From the NCBI GenBank assembly GCA_947650285.1, contig CANTFL010001103.1, positions 16,854 to 80,853 of the forward strand: a DNA stretch of 64,000 nucleotides, in the 5' to 3' direction. The notes beneath the pieces were generated by a model. The model was not told the DNA's origin and searched no databases. It worked only from the letters and a program-made list of their open reading frames with translations. This stretch comes from Hyaloperonospora brassicae (taxonomy: Eukaryota; Oomycota; Peronosporomycetes; Peronosporales; Peronosporaceae). Each line of letters opens with the position of its first letter. Positions within the stretch are counted from its first letter, which is position 1. This document shows, piece after piece, positions 1 through 11,384 of the stretch. The translations under genes and the position numbers were made by a program.

Positions 1-2577
1 GCCGCGAAGGAGTGGCCAAGCAGACGCATAGCAGTGGTATTTAGTGGCTGGGCAAATTGCAAAGTGAGCGGGGCGGGTCGCAACGCCTCTTATCTGCCAG
101 GTGTGACTTTCTAGCAATGATCAGCCTCGGAGATCCGGTGTGGAAGATCTGAGCGGAAAAGATGCGGTTCCTTGATTTGCTCAGACACTGCGTTGAAAAA
201 AGGAAAACCGCAGGATTGTTGTAAGCTCAGAGGGAACTACTCGTACGATTAGCACCTCCGCTACTACGACGACCAGCAGCTTAACGAGCAGCAATCCCAC
301 CAGTGGTTGTCAGAACAGGGAGACAGCTGCTGTCTGTAGATGAGACACAGTTCGCAGAGCAGCTGCCAGCAGGTGAACGTCGGTCGTCGTCCAAATCGAC
401 GCTGTGCGCAGAGCTCTCGCACCAGACGTACCTCCGCTTCGAGTGCAGCCGCTAGCAACGCTCGTCGAGGAGAGGCAGTAGCAGGTGAGTTGGCTTTGGC
501 TAACCGAACAGTCTACGTCTTTGCAGTACACTGGTTCATGACGCCCCTCGTGGATCGGCGGCACAGGAAGCTTCCTATCGGTCTCCTACCTCGTCAATTG
601 AGTCCATTCGTCGACCACAATTTGCCCTCGTTGCCGTTGCACAGGCCCGATCAGCCGTCGTCTCTCCTTTCCATCATCCTTCTCTTCATCACATCATTGC
701 CGCCAACGAGTTGGTGCAGCACCCGACAACCCACGGCAACACGGTGAGTGTTGCACCTCGCAACGCACGAGCTATCCCCAGCCGCCACCTTCCAACCATT
801 CGATTTGGGTACGCGAATATCCAAAACTGGATCACGATCTCTCGACTGGATCACCGGTGTGTCAAAGCGCGAGCTCTAGGGCTTGCTCCTTTGTCTCATC
901 ATGCAAAACAGGCACAATCTGCAGAGACGCACAGACGTGAGCAGGAACGTGTTGTAGCTGGCTGCGTGGAGCAGATCCGATGACACGCCCACTGTGCTCA
1001 AGACATTATTGTGCCCATCCACAGCAATTGCAAGCTGATGAAGCTATTTCAGCCGGCCCACACAACGAAGGAGCATGTCATGAGAAGCAATCGCAGTGTC
1101 ATGATCCGCGATGCACTATCGCAGATCCCGCAGTTTAGCTCGATAGAGTAATCAGCCACAACGTGCAACGCTGCGTTCGCGCCTCTTTGCATGACGCCGA
1201 CTCGTACTGTTCGTACACTTCCCAATTGCCTCAATGGTAGCGTAAAGCCTGAGATCAAGCAGTTCCTTCAGTGAAGCACCAATGACCACCGAGATAAGGT
1301 GGCCGCGTGCAGAAGCTCAAGCGGCTTGCTGGTCGATTGGAAGGTACATCTACCAGCGACAGCAAAACGAGTAGGTTCGACACTTTGAGCACGCAGGTGG
1401 TCAGTGATACACATAGTGATACAAAATCTTGCGTTTGTCGATGGAAACATCTGCGTGCCTGTCCGCTTGTCTTGTCATGGCTGAAAAACGTCTCATTACA
1501 AGGCGTGGTAACGTTCGGGTGATCAGCTCAATGGAACAGCGATCGTGAGCTAGCATCCGGGCGTAGAATTATGCGAGATGGAAGCAACGAAGTCAAAGCA
1601 CCATTGCGACTAGCTTCAAACCATTCGAACGGTTCTTGTCTGGGCCCAGTGTATCAGATGGTTGTGAGTCATTTGCTGCAGCGTTTATCTAGCGACATAT
1701 CGCTGCCACCTTGCAAGTGATCCATCGATGTCCCTACCACTTTGCAGGAAGCGGTCCGAAAGAACGGCTACCAATGCAACTCATGTTGCGGTGCCGAAGC
1801 AACTGAGCGCTAAGGGACGTCACCGCACGTGATTTCTACCCATGACGACCATCGCAAACACCATTGAGCCGACAAAGCTCGAAACACGCGCGGCATGTGT
1901 GAGCCTGCTATCCGTTGGTCTTTGCAGGTTACATCCGAAGACACGAGTTGAGAACCAGTCGCCATTTTGTGTACCACCGTCGACCACCGTCGATCATGGT
2001 ATCGTCAGCGCGCGGAAGCTGTGCGTACGATCACTTACGATCCTCACACATTCGAAGCGTAGACAATGCGCCGCGTAGGCATACGCGTATTTTGGCTCGG
2101 TGAGCTCCTGCCGAATGAACTGAGCATGCGGCACATCAAGCAGGTTTTGTTGCATTATATGCCGCGTTGGTCGATGGACCTCGAACCTTGCTTGCAGCTT
2201 GACGGGCAAAGCAGTATTTGTTAACAAAGTGCTGCATCTTTCCGTCGACTCGTTACTAACGTCTGAGTGCTGTAGTCTATGTCGCTATCTGTGACGGCCT
2301 GTTCACGCAAGTGCTAGAAAGGTTTCGTTTTGACCTTTGAGCTCAACGCTTTTTACCCTTGCCATGATTCCATTGAGAGCGTAACCAAATCCACCCATTT
2401 GGTACCATTCTATCAATATCCGTGCATCTCGCGCTGCTCTCCTCTAGCTCAATATCGATCCCGCCACGCTGTGCTTGGCTCGCCATCGTGTGCAAATTAC
2501 CATCGGCACCACGCATAGACTGTTCGTCTACAGCTGACCGCAGTATGTACTAGCAACCATTCTCATTGCGCTCACAC
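1..2577. other. Region without a supportable gene
   Basis: No open frame longer than about 135 codons is present and none resembles a protein family I recognise. The longest, 340-747 on the + strand, is Ser/Arg-rich and looks like chance translation. GTGAGT-like donor sites occur near 485 and 744, but no exons could be joined into a convincing product. The right edge is the 3' flank of the Fab1 kinase gene, which ends at 2578 on the - strand. Confidence 0.5.
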
Positions 2578-5500
2578 TCAGACAGTCGTACTGGCACTAC
2601 CGGGAGGCTGCGCATAGTCCTTCTCATCTAGAAGCGTCGCACTAGTTCCACCAAATATCGTGGTCGATGCCGTGCTCCGGACGAGTGTGGTCACCTTTGT
2701 GTACCGCGACGGAATCGTGACGAAGTACTTATTCATAGCCAGACAAAATCGTTTGCGGTAGTGCTTCGGATTGAGCACAGTGATTTCGCCTTCTTCCTGA
2801 ATCAGCCGTTTGCCGGCATGCTCCATCATCTTCATAAAGTCATACTTGTGGATGTAGTCGATAATGCACGCTACCAGCTCCTGCTTCTTCACATCGTAAC
2901 CCACCAGCATCGAATAGTCTGTCGCTTGGACTGATGCCAAAAAGGTCGTATCGTTCATAATCGCAGACAGAAGCAACGACAACGCAGATTCCTGTAGAGG
3001 TAACGGTATGCCACCAGCCAGCTCCACAAAATTGCGATCCCATAGAACGGATCGACTGTCTCCACTTTTTCCCTCTTTGTAGCGTCCTTCCATCTTACCT
3101 TTTAGATCAAATGAGAAGTCAACTTCGCGCCCGTACATCAGATTCTCCATCACGATTATGCACATGCGTACGTTTTGATCACTATCTCCACTTTGGGTTG
3201 TGTTCAGAATTGACACCTTGTATATGCCCAGTACTTTGGACAGCATCGATGACAGATCGTTCTCAAAAGTCTTCGCCATGTAGCAGAAGTATTCGTTTGC
3301 CATGCTCAAAAACATCTGCAGCTCAATTTCTGGAATGGCCTTGGCGATAAACCGCTCGTCGCGCGTCTTCAGAAAGCCGGCGCCAGACTTGCCGCCTGCT
3401 GCATTCCATTGCTGGCAGTTGCACAGAGATTCCACATAGTTTCGGTCGCCTCCGTAGTATAGCTTCCGGAGTGCGTGGAATTGCATGGCGTAGTACGATT
3501 TGCAGCAGAAGCGTACACCTGACTGGAACTGGTTCTCGTCAACAAAAGTGTGGTCGACATTGTTTCGGGTAATTGAGCGCAAAGTGCGCAACATTCTCCT
3601 GATCTCCTCGGACTGGCTGCAGTCCACCATTGGCGATACGCCGTTCTCATAGGCGTTCGTCTCCATCGTCCGTCGAGCGGCTTCTTTCCGCATGTTTTCG
3701 TTTATGCACTGACTGTATTCTTTCGAGAAGAGCGAGTACGCCACCACCGATGTCGGCTGCTTCGCGTTGACTAAGACAGGGGCCTTGCTTACCCCCATTG
3801 GAAGGCTAGGGTGCCACTCGAGCAGGCGTTTCGGCAACGCTAAATATCCCAAACCGTCAGGCTTTTTTGCTTGCTGCGTCAGACGGAAATCATCGAGCGC
3901 TTTCCTCGATGCGAGCGTCCCCATGGTGGAGGAAACGTGCCCAGGGGTACCCATGGTGGACACTGCTTTTCCGAAGACCGGGGCACCGGATGAGTATGGC
4001 TCCGTTTCTGCCATGAAATCTACCGGAAACGAATGACTAGATTCGTCATAACGATCATAGCCTTCGTCTGTATCCCACGGCTCCGATTGGTAAGAGGTTG
4101 TAGTTCCGTTCTTGCGCAACGTGTTTGTAACCTCATTGACGACCTGCGGCATTCCTCCAGCTGGCGAAGCATTGTTGGCAGCGGCCAAGCTACGCGCAAA
4201 ACTCGCAAGGTGTGCCAAGTTTCCAGGCTCCTGAAATTTTATACTCCCTGATGTTGTCCCCAAAACACTTGGAGTCGATGGGGCGCTGCAGCGATCGCTG
4301 AACTCTACTTGCTGCGAAAGCTGATCGAACCATGCCTTTGGCAGTGCGCTTTTCGGACTATCGATGTGATGCACCATTGTTGGTTTTACCGTAGCTTGAA
4401 CGGCACGTGTAATGCGCAAACTCCAGCCAACTGCGTACTCATAGATGTCCCGAAAGTGAGCGTTGTATGCAAACACATCTTGCGGCGGACTTGATTCGAT
4501 TTTGGCGGCAAAGCACGAATACCATTGCTGCACTTCGTTACGCAAGATTCTCAAGTTCTGCTTCGCGTGAAGCGGAGTGACCAGATCTGCCATCGACTCC
4601 GCTACTTTCGATGTTGTGACGCTGTAAACTTCACAAACGAGGTCACAGAGATCATGTATGGCATCAAGTTGAACCTGGTGGTCAATGCGGTCCTGCCAGA
4701 GCGCCGGCTGCAACGCGACGTGGAGGATGGGTTCGAGAGGCTCGACATGTAGACTTACGACTCGTCCGCGGCGAGAGAAATAGTGCACCAACGAGCTATC
4801 TCGCGATCCGCTCAAACCGGCTAAATGGGGAAAACGGACACAGTCAATGTCCATAGCCTTTCCATAGAACATGTCCTCCAAAAGTTTGCCAAACGAGTAA
4901 TTCCACGTATCTTTTGAAATCACCGAGTACTCAGAAGCCAGGAGAGCGGAAAAGTTCCCGTCGCTCATATCGCGGGACCACATCAGCACTTCGTCCGATC
5001 GAATCAGCTGCATCACGGAACGGTAGCTGGCATTTCGAACGAGCTCTGCTTGGAAAAGCTGATCGCTGGTGTCTTTGGTCTCATTCAGGTCTTTCACCCG
5101 TATGATGGCGCGACTGGTGTCATGCGAGAAAGACAGCTTTGACGTTGCAAACGCACGCTTAAACTCAGCCTTGCTGTTTGCAAAACAGAAGTTGTCCAGA
5201 AACTGGCCAACGGACATATCATTCAAGCTATAAAAATCGATGCACATCATTTCCGCTTTCGATGCCGTTTTTCCTTCCAACGAACTCCAGCAGGTGGAAA
5301 ATAGAATACGGTCCCTCAGTGAGCCCGACGATTTCGCTCCACATGTGCATCGATTGGGATCCCTCGCCTGCACGATTGCCGAAGAGCTAGTGTCATCACT
5401 CGCCCCTTCAACTACCCGAAGCGAACTGATGTTGTTAAATCGTGTGTGGGCCTTGCACCATTTGCACATGGCTTGCGTTTCCTTCAAAGCAGCACGCATC

Positions 5501-8304
5501 GACAGTGAATTGGACTTGAGCGAAATGTACAACGATGTTGAAGACTTGGCAAACCATTCCTCCGCGACAGAACGTTCGTGGTTCTGGCTAGGGGCAATGT
5601 ATCCATAAGATGCCAACGCAGATCGCTGCAGTCGCATGTTGTACGCCGCCCGAATGATTGCAGTAAGCACATTTGTGACGTCTGTAAACACACCAGGTGT
5701 TCCTCCGCGTAAGCACAAAGTGCACCCCTTCGACGTGATACCTCCTTCAAACACAATATTCTGGCGTTGAATACGCTTTCTCCGCTGTCGAGGTACGCCA
5801 AACCCTTCTCTTGCCTCGTACAACCCATTACCGTTGGCCTTCAGCGCAATCTGCTTTGCACTCTTTGGCTCTTGATCGCTTAACAAGACGTAGAAGCGCT
5901 TGCAAGTACCGATTACGCCAATACCGGACATTTTGTCAATGTGATCATATGATGTCAGCACCGAAGCTCCGGTGCAGCGAGCAATTCGTTGCAAGTCGAG
6001 CGAGCGAACGTTTTTGACAACCGCCACGTTGCCTTTGAAAAGCAATTCCTCAGCTACACGGTGCACGTGACCCTCGAACATGACAATGTCGGGGTTGAGA
6101 GTCATTATCTTTTCTGTGACGATGTGCATGTATTCCACTTCTTGGCCAGCAACACTCTCGAGCGACGATATCACATCTTTCTTGCGTTGGTAGTCCAGCT
6201 CTGAGGCGATCAAGAGAATGCGCGGGTTCAAAATGTCGCTTCTCATTCCCTTCCGGGCCAGACTTTTGTGCACAAGAACACCATCAATGAAAAAACTGTC
6301 TTGCACGCGGCCTCCATCCAAACATTGAACTCGGACATACTGCATGATATCCAGCGAATCGCCTTTGTCAGGTTCGCAAGAGACAGTGAGCGCAGCTCGG
6401 TGGGCAAACAGGTTGATAATTTGCATCCACCGATGCTGTTCGACCATGAACAGCTTCGACACTGCCGGGGAACTGTCGAGCAAGTGGAATATGCGCTCTT
6501 CAACGCGATCACGAGCATCTTTTGACATACTTTCCACTGCTGCTTCTCTTCTGACGACATGCTCGGGATCGTCCAGTTCGTTGCGAGCATTTTTGGACAA
6601 GCCAACCATCGCCAGGATGCCAGCGTCGCTCGCAACAAGTTTGTCGGGGCCAAAAGTATTCCACTGGACAGCATGTCCAAAACGGGCAGTGTCAAATGAC
6701 ACTGACGAAGCCTTAGGCCGCGTCGTCAAAGTGGTTGACCTGGGAAACGCCCCGAGCAGTCGTGCTTGCGCATTGGATTCTGCAACAAGGCGCTTGAACT
6801 CCGCCTCGCTCCAGCGGTGGTTGCTCGGGTTACCGAATTCTGCCTGACTGTTCGAGCGCTTCAGATTTTGGGACGCGTGCTGCGCACCCTTCATTCCAAA
6901 CAAGATTTGTGACTCGCTAAATGACCTGAGTCTACGTGCAGTTCCTCGATCAGTTTGTTTTGCTTCTTTGGTCAATTCCTGCAGGTGCGGTTGGTGGACC
7001 AGATGCTGCGCGCTTGCAACGATTTGTACCCTCGGAAACATACCAAACAGCACCGGAGGTCGGGACTTCTCAGGCTGCTCACTCACTCGCATTTCATCAC
7101 TAATCTCGTCCTTACCAAACAGTTCCGACTTGTCCAGCTGCTTGTATTTCGACACGTCGGATATCGAGCGTTCCATAGCTTCTGCAATATGCTGAGGCAT
7201 GAGCAACAGCGTCTGCGTCGGTGACGAATGCATCGGTTTCTGTGCGTCATCTTCGAAACTAGCCCCAGTCAGCTCCACCTGCAGTCCTTCGCGCAGTTGA
7301 CGGTGGCACGTATGACACACCAACTGTTTCCTCAAACGCTCGAGCGACTCGTCTACTTTATTCTCGCTAAAAGACTGGGGCAGCCGGGCACAGCAATTTG
7401 CACAGAAAATCTGTCCACACGAGCGGCAATGATGTCGTCGTCGAAAGAACGTAAACAGCCGCTCGCACTCGTAGCACGCTTTGCTCGATCGATCCGACAT
7501 CCAAAAGTGTTTAAACGACCTCGATCGTTCTCGGCCATGCAGCAACAGCGCCGGGGGACTCGGCGCTGCCTGTGTCTGCATGAGCAGATCCTGCGCTGCT
7601 GTTGTGTCTCGGTAGCCGTCTTGGAACTGCTTGATACCGGGCAACTGCTGGCCCTGGGGCGACGGAAACCGCGTGAGTGCAAACGGATTGCGGTCCACGT
7701 TCATCTCGTGCTCCCGCTGAGCCAAGTCGATTTCAATCCACCCCCGGCCATCAGCCTCTCCTGGAGTCAGTCCATCGTCCCTCTTGTATTGCTGCGACTC
7801 GCTCGACGTCATCAGTGCGCGTCGGATCGCCAGCAGCACGCGCGGGAGACTCATGTTGCGCATCGAGAGGCCATTGATCGCCACGACCAGCGACGCCGGA
7901 CGGATCCCCTGCGCTTCGGCGTCGCTGCCCGGCAGCACAAAGTTCACACAGACGCGAAAGTCCCGACGCGACGACGCCACGAGCTGCACGCCCAGCAGCG
8001 CGTCCAGTGCGCTGCTGGACGGCGGACGGTCAGTGGCTCGTGACTTGGCCACACGCAGCGTCGCGATGCTCTCGACCGAGCGCGTGAACTGGTCGAGCGA
8101 CGTGTAGCCGACGCGACTGTTGCGCGCGACGCACGTCGAAGGCGCAAAAAGCGTCAGCGGCGCGTGTGGCCTCGCGAGGAGCGACGACGACGACGACAGC
8201 GACAGAGAGGCAGACGGTACGCGCGGGAGCGGGGGCGGCGGCGACTCGGGAGACGTGAGGCACACGCGCGTGAGCTGTCGGAAGGCGCCACAGACGGACG
8301 CCAT
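2578..8304 (-). CDS. FAB1: Fab1/PIKfyve-type phosphatidylinositol 3-phosphate 5-kinase with PDZ-like N terminus
   Basis: This single-exon gene encodes 1908 residues. The family phosphorylates PI3P on endosomes to make PI(3,5)P2, which controls endolysosome and vacuole size and traffic. Domains in order: a PDZ-like segment at about 97-165 (LPGSDAEAQGIRP core); a FYVE zinc finger at about 266-340 with the WMSD, RRRHHCR and VCHTC signatures for PI3P binding; a TCP-1/chaperonin-like domain at about 600-850; a Cys-rich central region; and a C-terminal PIP kinase domain at about 1590-1870. Kinase residues visible are Lys1655 in FIAKAIP, Asp1796 in TDYSMLVG and Asp1816 in IIDYIHKYD, so it should be active. 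Length fits the family (about 1800-2300). No DEP domain is evident. The PDZ-like segment is not part of the animal or yeast architecture. The start is the first ATG of the frame and is followed by a Pro/Ser-rich stretch. Family assignment is very secure; the PDZ call is moderate. Confidence 0.96.
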   Translation of the reverse strand: MASVCGAFRQLTRVCLTSPESPPPPLPRVPSASLSLSSSSSLLARPHAPLTLFAPSTCVARNSRVGYTSLDQFTRSVESIATLRVAKSRATDRPPSSSALDALLGVQLVASSRRDFRVCVNFVLPGSDAEAQGIRPASLVVAINGLSMRNMSLPRVLLAIRRALMTSSESQQYKRDDGLTPGEADGRGWIEIDLAQREHEMNVDRNPFALTRFPSPQGQQLPGIKQFQDGYRDTTAAQDLLMQTQAAPSPPALLLHGRERSRSFKHFWMSDRSSKACYECERLFTFFRRRHHCRSCGQIFCANCCARLPQSFSENKVDESLERLRKQLVCHTCHRQLREGLQVELTGASFEDDAQKPMHSSPTQTLLLMPQHIAEAMERSISDVSKYKQLDKSELFGKDEISDEMRVSEQPEKSRPPVLFGMFPRVQIVASAQHLVHQPHLQELTKEAKQTDRGTARRLRSFSESQILFGMKGAQHASQNLKRSNSQAEFGNPSNHRWSEAEFKRLVAESNAQARLLGAFPRSTTLTTRPKASSVSFDTARFGHAVQWNTFGPDKLVASDAGILAMVGLSKNARNELDDPEHVVRREAAVESMSKDARDRVEERIFHLLDSSPAVSKLFMVEQHRWMQIINLFAHRAALTVSCEPDKGDSLDIMQYVRVQCLDGGRVQDSFFIDGVLVHKSLARKGMRSDILNPRILLIASELDYQRKKDVISSLESVAGQEVEYMHIVTEKIMTLNPDIVMFEGHVHRVAEELLFKGNVAVVKNVRSLDLQRIARCTGASVLTSYDHIDKMSGIGVIGTCKRFYVLLSDQEPKSAKQIALKANGNGLYEAREGFGVPRQRRKRIQRQNIVFEGGITSKGCTLCLRGGTPGVFTDVTNVLTAIIRAAYNMRLQRSALASYGYIAPSQNHERSVAEEWFAKSSTSLYISLKSNSLSMRAALKETQAMCKWCKAHTRFNNISSLRVVEGASDDTSSSAIVQARDPNRCTCGAKSSGSLRDRILFSTCWSSLEGKTASKAEMMCIDFYSLNDMSVGQFLDNFCFANSKAEFKRAFATSKLSFSHDTSRAIIRVKDLNETKDTSDQLFQAELVRNASYRSVMQLIRSDEVLMWSRDMSDGNFSALLASEYSVISKDTWNYSFGKLLEDMFYGKAMDIDCVRFPHLAGLSGSRDSSLVHYFSRRGRVVSLHVEPLEPILHVALQPALWQDRIDHQVQLDAIHDLCDLVCEVYSVTTSKVAESMADLVTPLHAKQNLRILRNEVQQWYSCFAAKIESSPPQDVFAYNAHFRDIYEYAVGWSLRITRAVQATVKPTMVHHIDSPKSALPKAWFDQLSQQVEFSDRCSAPSTPSVLGTTSGSIKFQEPGNLAHLASFARSLAAANNASPAGGMPQVVNEVTNTLRKNGTTTSYQSEPWDTDEGYDRYDESSHSFPVDFMAETEPYSSGAPVFGKAVSTMGTPGHVSSTMGTLASRKALDDFRLTQQAKKPDGLGYLALPKRLLEWHPSLPMGVSKAPVLVNAKQPTSVVAYSLFSKEYSQCINENMRKEAARRTMETNAYENGVSPMVDCSQSEEIRRMLRTLRSITRNNVDHTFVDENQFQSGVRFCCKSYYAMQFHALRKLYYGGDRNYVESLCNCQQWNAAGGKSGAGFLKTRDERFIAKAIPEIELQMFLSMANEYFCYMAKTFENDLSSMLSKVLGIYKVSILNTTQSGDSDQNVRMCIIVMENLMYGREVDFSFDLKGKMEGRYKEGKSGDSRSVLWDRNFVELAGGIPLPLQESALSLLLSAIMNDTTFLASVQATDYSMLVGYDVKKQELVACIIDYIHKYDFMKMMEHAGKRLIQEEGEITVLNPKHYRKRFCLAMNKYFVTIPSRYTKVTTLVRSTASTTIFGGTSATLLDEKDYAQPPGSASTTV

Positions 8305-8330
8305 AGCACCGCCGCGGTGGCGACGTGGGA

Positions 8331-8344
8331 GTAAATGGAAGTGA
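8331..8344 (-). promoter_or_regulatory. Possible oomycete initiator upstream of the Fab1 kinase
   Basis: Read on the - strand, TCACTTCCATTTAC resembles the oomycete initiator consensus YCATTYYNCAWTTT, with one mismatch in the first half and one base missing in the middle. It lies about 27 bases before the ATG, a usual place for such an element. This is by eye only. Confidence 0.3.
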
Positions 8345-11300
8345 CCATCACTCCTGACGCGAGTGGGAGTGGCGGTGTCGATTGGCGTGTAGGTTATGTA
8401 TCAGGCCGTTCGTTACAAAAGACGCGCGGGGTGGGGGATCGTACTTTGAGTGGGACACGCGGTGACGACAGGGCGCAAAGAGGGAGCGACGATGGAGTTT
8501 GACTGTTGCTAGAGTGGCGGGCTCGACAGAGTGATGGTAGAACAGAGAGACAGGGACGAAAAAGGTCGAGTGGGTCATTGAACGGATAGAGAAATTAGTC
8601 GTTTATCAAGCAGATGGAAAAGTCCCCGACTTTGATGGGGTAATTTGAGGCGAAACGAAGGGGCTGCTGCTTCGACACTAGGGCTACTAACGTAGTCCTA
8701 TTGCTGATGTCCCATGCCGACTATTCCAAAAGGTGCTGACGAGCTGTACGTCGACGTGTTCTGACCACGTCGACGGTAAACACTGCTTTTCCAGATACGT
8801 TCCCGATCGTGGAGGCCGCTAAGGCTGCAAGATGATTCTCCCATCAGGCCATTCTACGATCCGTACGCCAGCGTCCATCATGTCCAGATGGGAGTGGTCA
8901 GTGGCACTGTCGTCGCTCACGTCCGGGACTGTCCAAGCAGCGTGTACGTTTGTTCGTGAGTTGACCTCGGGTAGTAGAGGTCTTTGTCTCCGACGTCGTG
9001 TCGTACACGTTGCGGTTGACGTCGGCAGCCGCTTTTTTGGCCTGACACGCCACAGCGAGACGGTCGACGAGCTGACGAAACACGCGCTAAATTGTGTCGG
9101 CGTCGCGTTGCTGGATACGCTGTTGATGTTGCTGAAGCAATCGGCCGCCCCAAGGTCTGTAGGCCTGCATGCACACGTGAGTGCTGCAGCTGCTGTCGAA
9201 ATGTTACATGCAGGAGATACTCGAGATGTATGTGGACGCATGAATAGAACGATGAAACAGAGGTTTTGTGGCTACCTGATCTTTCCTAGCAATTGTACTG
9301 AGCGACACTAGGTCGTACTGGACGACAGGTCCTGAACGATGACGATGCTGACGGCAGTTTCGTTACTGCGATACCCCAGGCACTCCTTGCTCACATCCCC
9401 CGACCATACCTCATTATCTAGTGCACCACAGACAATGCCTTGCGTGATGCTCAATCTAGTGCTACTTCTGTCTGCTACAGCAGGGTTGAGACTGCACATC
9501 TCTCACACGAATAAGGACGCGAACATGCAGTGACTGTGAGCATCATAAACCGTTCTCTAACATGGTTTTTGTGAGGCGACTAAACCTCGTTCAGAGTAGC
9601 TGATTGAAATAGATCATTTGCTCAACGAGATATCTACAAGCAGTGAAAAGGAATACTGTTAATCGTGCAGGCCACCGAATCAGCGGAACGACTGGCTATC
9701 GACGCTCGTCGACGTTTTACCCATCGGAGGCGTAATTAAGCTTGGTAAAAACGCTGAGCTGAAGTGCAAGGATGCGACCGATCGTCTGCTGCCGTGTCAC
9801 TCGAGTACGCCCTCGAAAGAATGAACGTCTGGACAATGACGCGCATAGTATAGGCACTATCGATGCGCCCTGTATTGCTCCTTGTTGCGGCAATGAAGCG
9901 GATCGTGTAATGTGTGCGTAGCGTGCAGTCTTCGACCTAGAGACGGGCACAGCGGCTCCATTCCTGTACGTAGTGTGGCATGATCCATTTGCCTATCAGA
10001 CACTCGAAGGCACTCGAGTTCAGTGGCAATCGTGTAGCTCGAGAAGGTGCTTCTGCTTTACGATCGTCGCGCAAGTTATAAGTACGTGGACACTGTCCTA
10101 CCAGCAAGCACGCCGTCAATGTGTGTATGAGCACGCCTAGATCGAAGAAGCGTCATCTCGAGTATCGTTGCAGAAAGCGGCTAGAGTAACGTGCTACTAC
10201 ATTGCGCGCTGATACGAGTGCTGCACGGGCACGCGACTGTTTCTGCTGCACAGAGCTATCAGTGATGCTAGAAGTTGTTTTAACGCTCATGCCGGCGTTT
10301 TGCCGAAGCTAGTCAGCGGTTCTTCCCCCTCGACCACTCTATTCTGCACGTGTCTGTCAAATCAGACAGAAGGTCACGTGCGGAACGTGCATTCGAAGGC
10401 AGTGCTCGCAAAAGGCGGCACTAGATAGTACCTCGTCGGTTCGGCCATCTTCTTCAGTCCGCCACGTTTATCAGTGGGTGTGACCGCAAGCTGCTTGCAA
10501 CGTTTCGAGCGGCCTCACGTTTTTTGCGGATGTCTACGAATGAACAGAAGGAAGTAGCAGCGATAAAACTTCGATCGAAGACGACAGAGACAGCCCGTGG
10601 CTGACAAAGACTCGATGCACAGTAGTGTCGTAGTCTGTTCTGCTATCCTCCAGCCATACAGCATCAGCCCCCTCGCTTACAACAGACCCCTACACGGCCA
10701 CTTCTACGCAGGGCGAAGATCTACGACGACGCCCACTGATGTAGACGTTCGCGTGAACAGCACATTGTCATAGAGCTCGACAAGCCGCAGCTCGTTGGCA
10801 GCGCACGCTCCTTCGGCAACAAAAGCGCAGCCATGTCAATGCTGTGAAAGCTCTGACGACAATTCAACGTCGCGCCTGGGCCAGCGGTGTTATAGATCGA
10901 CTTTGCAATGGACTGGAGATGCTCGATCATGGCGACGTCCTGAGCGCTTGCTGTTAGGGCCTTACAAGGATAAATGTCTCACGAGCGCGTTGAGAGTGCG
11001 CATAGCAGACAAGCGCTTGGGGCAGCGCATCGACAAGTATAGTGCTACAGAGCTGACCAACGAACGCCGTATACCCCAAGACATGGCGCGATGGAGGCGA
11101 CAATGCTACCGAAGGTCTCAGCAGCGGTTAGAATTATATAACGGAGAGTGGTGGGCGACACTGTGTCAACGTCTCACAGGAGTTTCCTCGCAACAGCGCC
11201 AGCCGCTGAAGGGTACACTTGCTGTATACACCGAAAGGGGTTTGCAGTATACATGTCATTTCTAAACGCGCGCTTGCTTAGATACGACTCGTACTTAACA

Positions 11301-11384
11301 CTCGGCTGCCCAGCTTTCGCCTACTTGACGCACGAATCTACGAACCCGACCGACCGATCGGCTGACCGACCACTTCCACCCGCG
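8345..11384. other. Intergenic region between divergent Fab1 and SLY1 genes
   Basis: About 3 kb separates the two divergent genes. Open frames here are short (up to 159 codons, for example 8832-9311 +) and match nothing I recognise. Just before the SLY1 start, 11345-11372 holds a short GACC/GATC-rich run that is probably 5' untranslated. No transposon remnant was recognised. Confidence 0.5.

Noticed and set aside
7228..8043. 271-codon + strand frame
   Set aside because: Antisense shadow of the Fab1 kinase N-terminal region, which is a well-supported gene.
10795..11265. 156-codon + strand frame upstream of SLY1
   Set aside because: Composition looks random, no family resemblance, and it overlaps the expected promoter.
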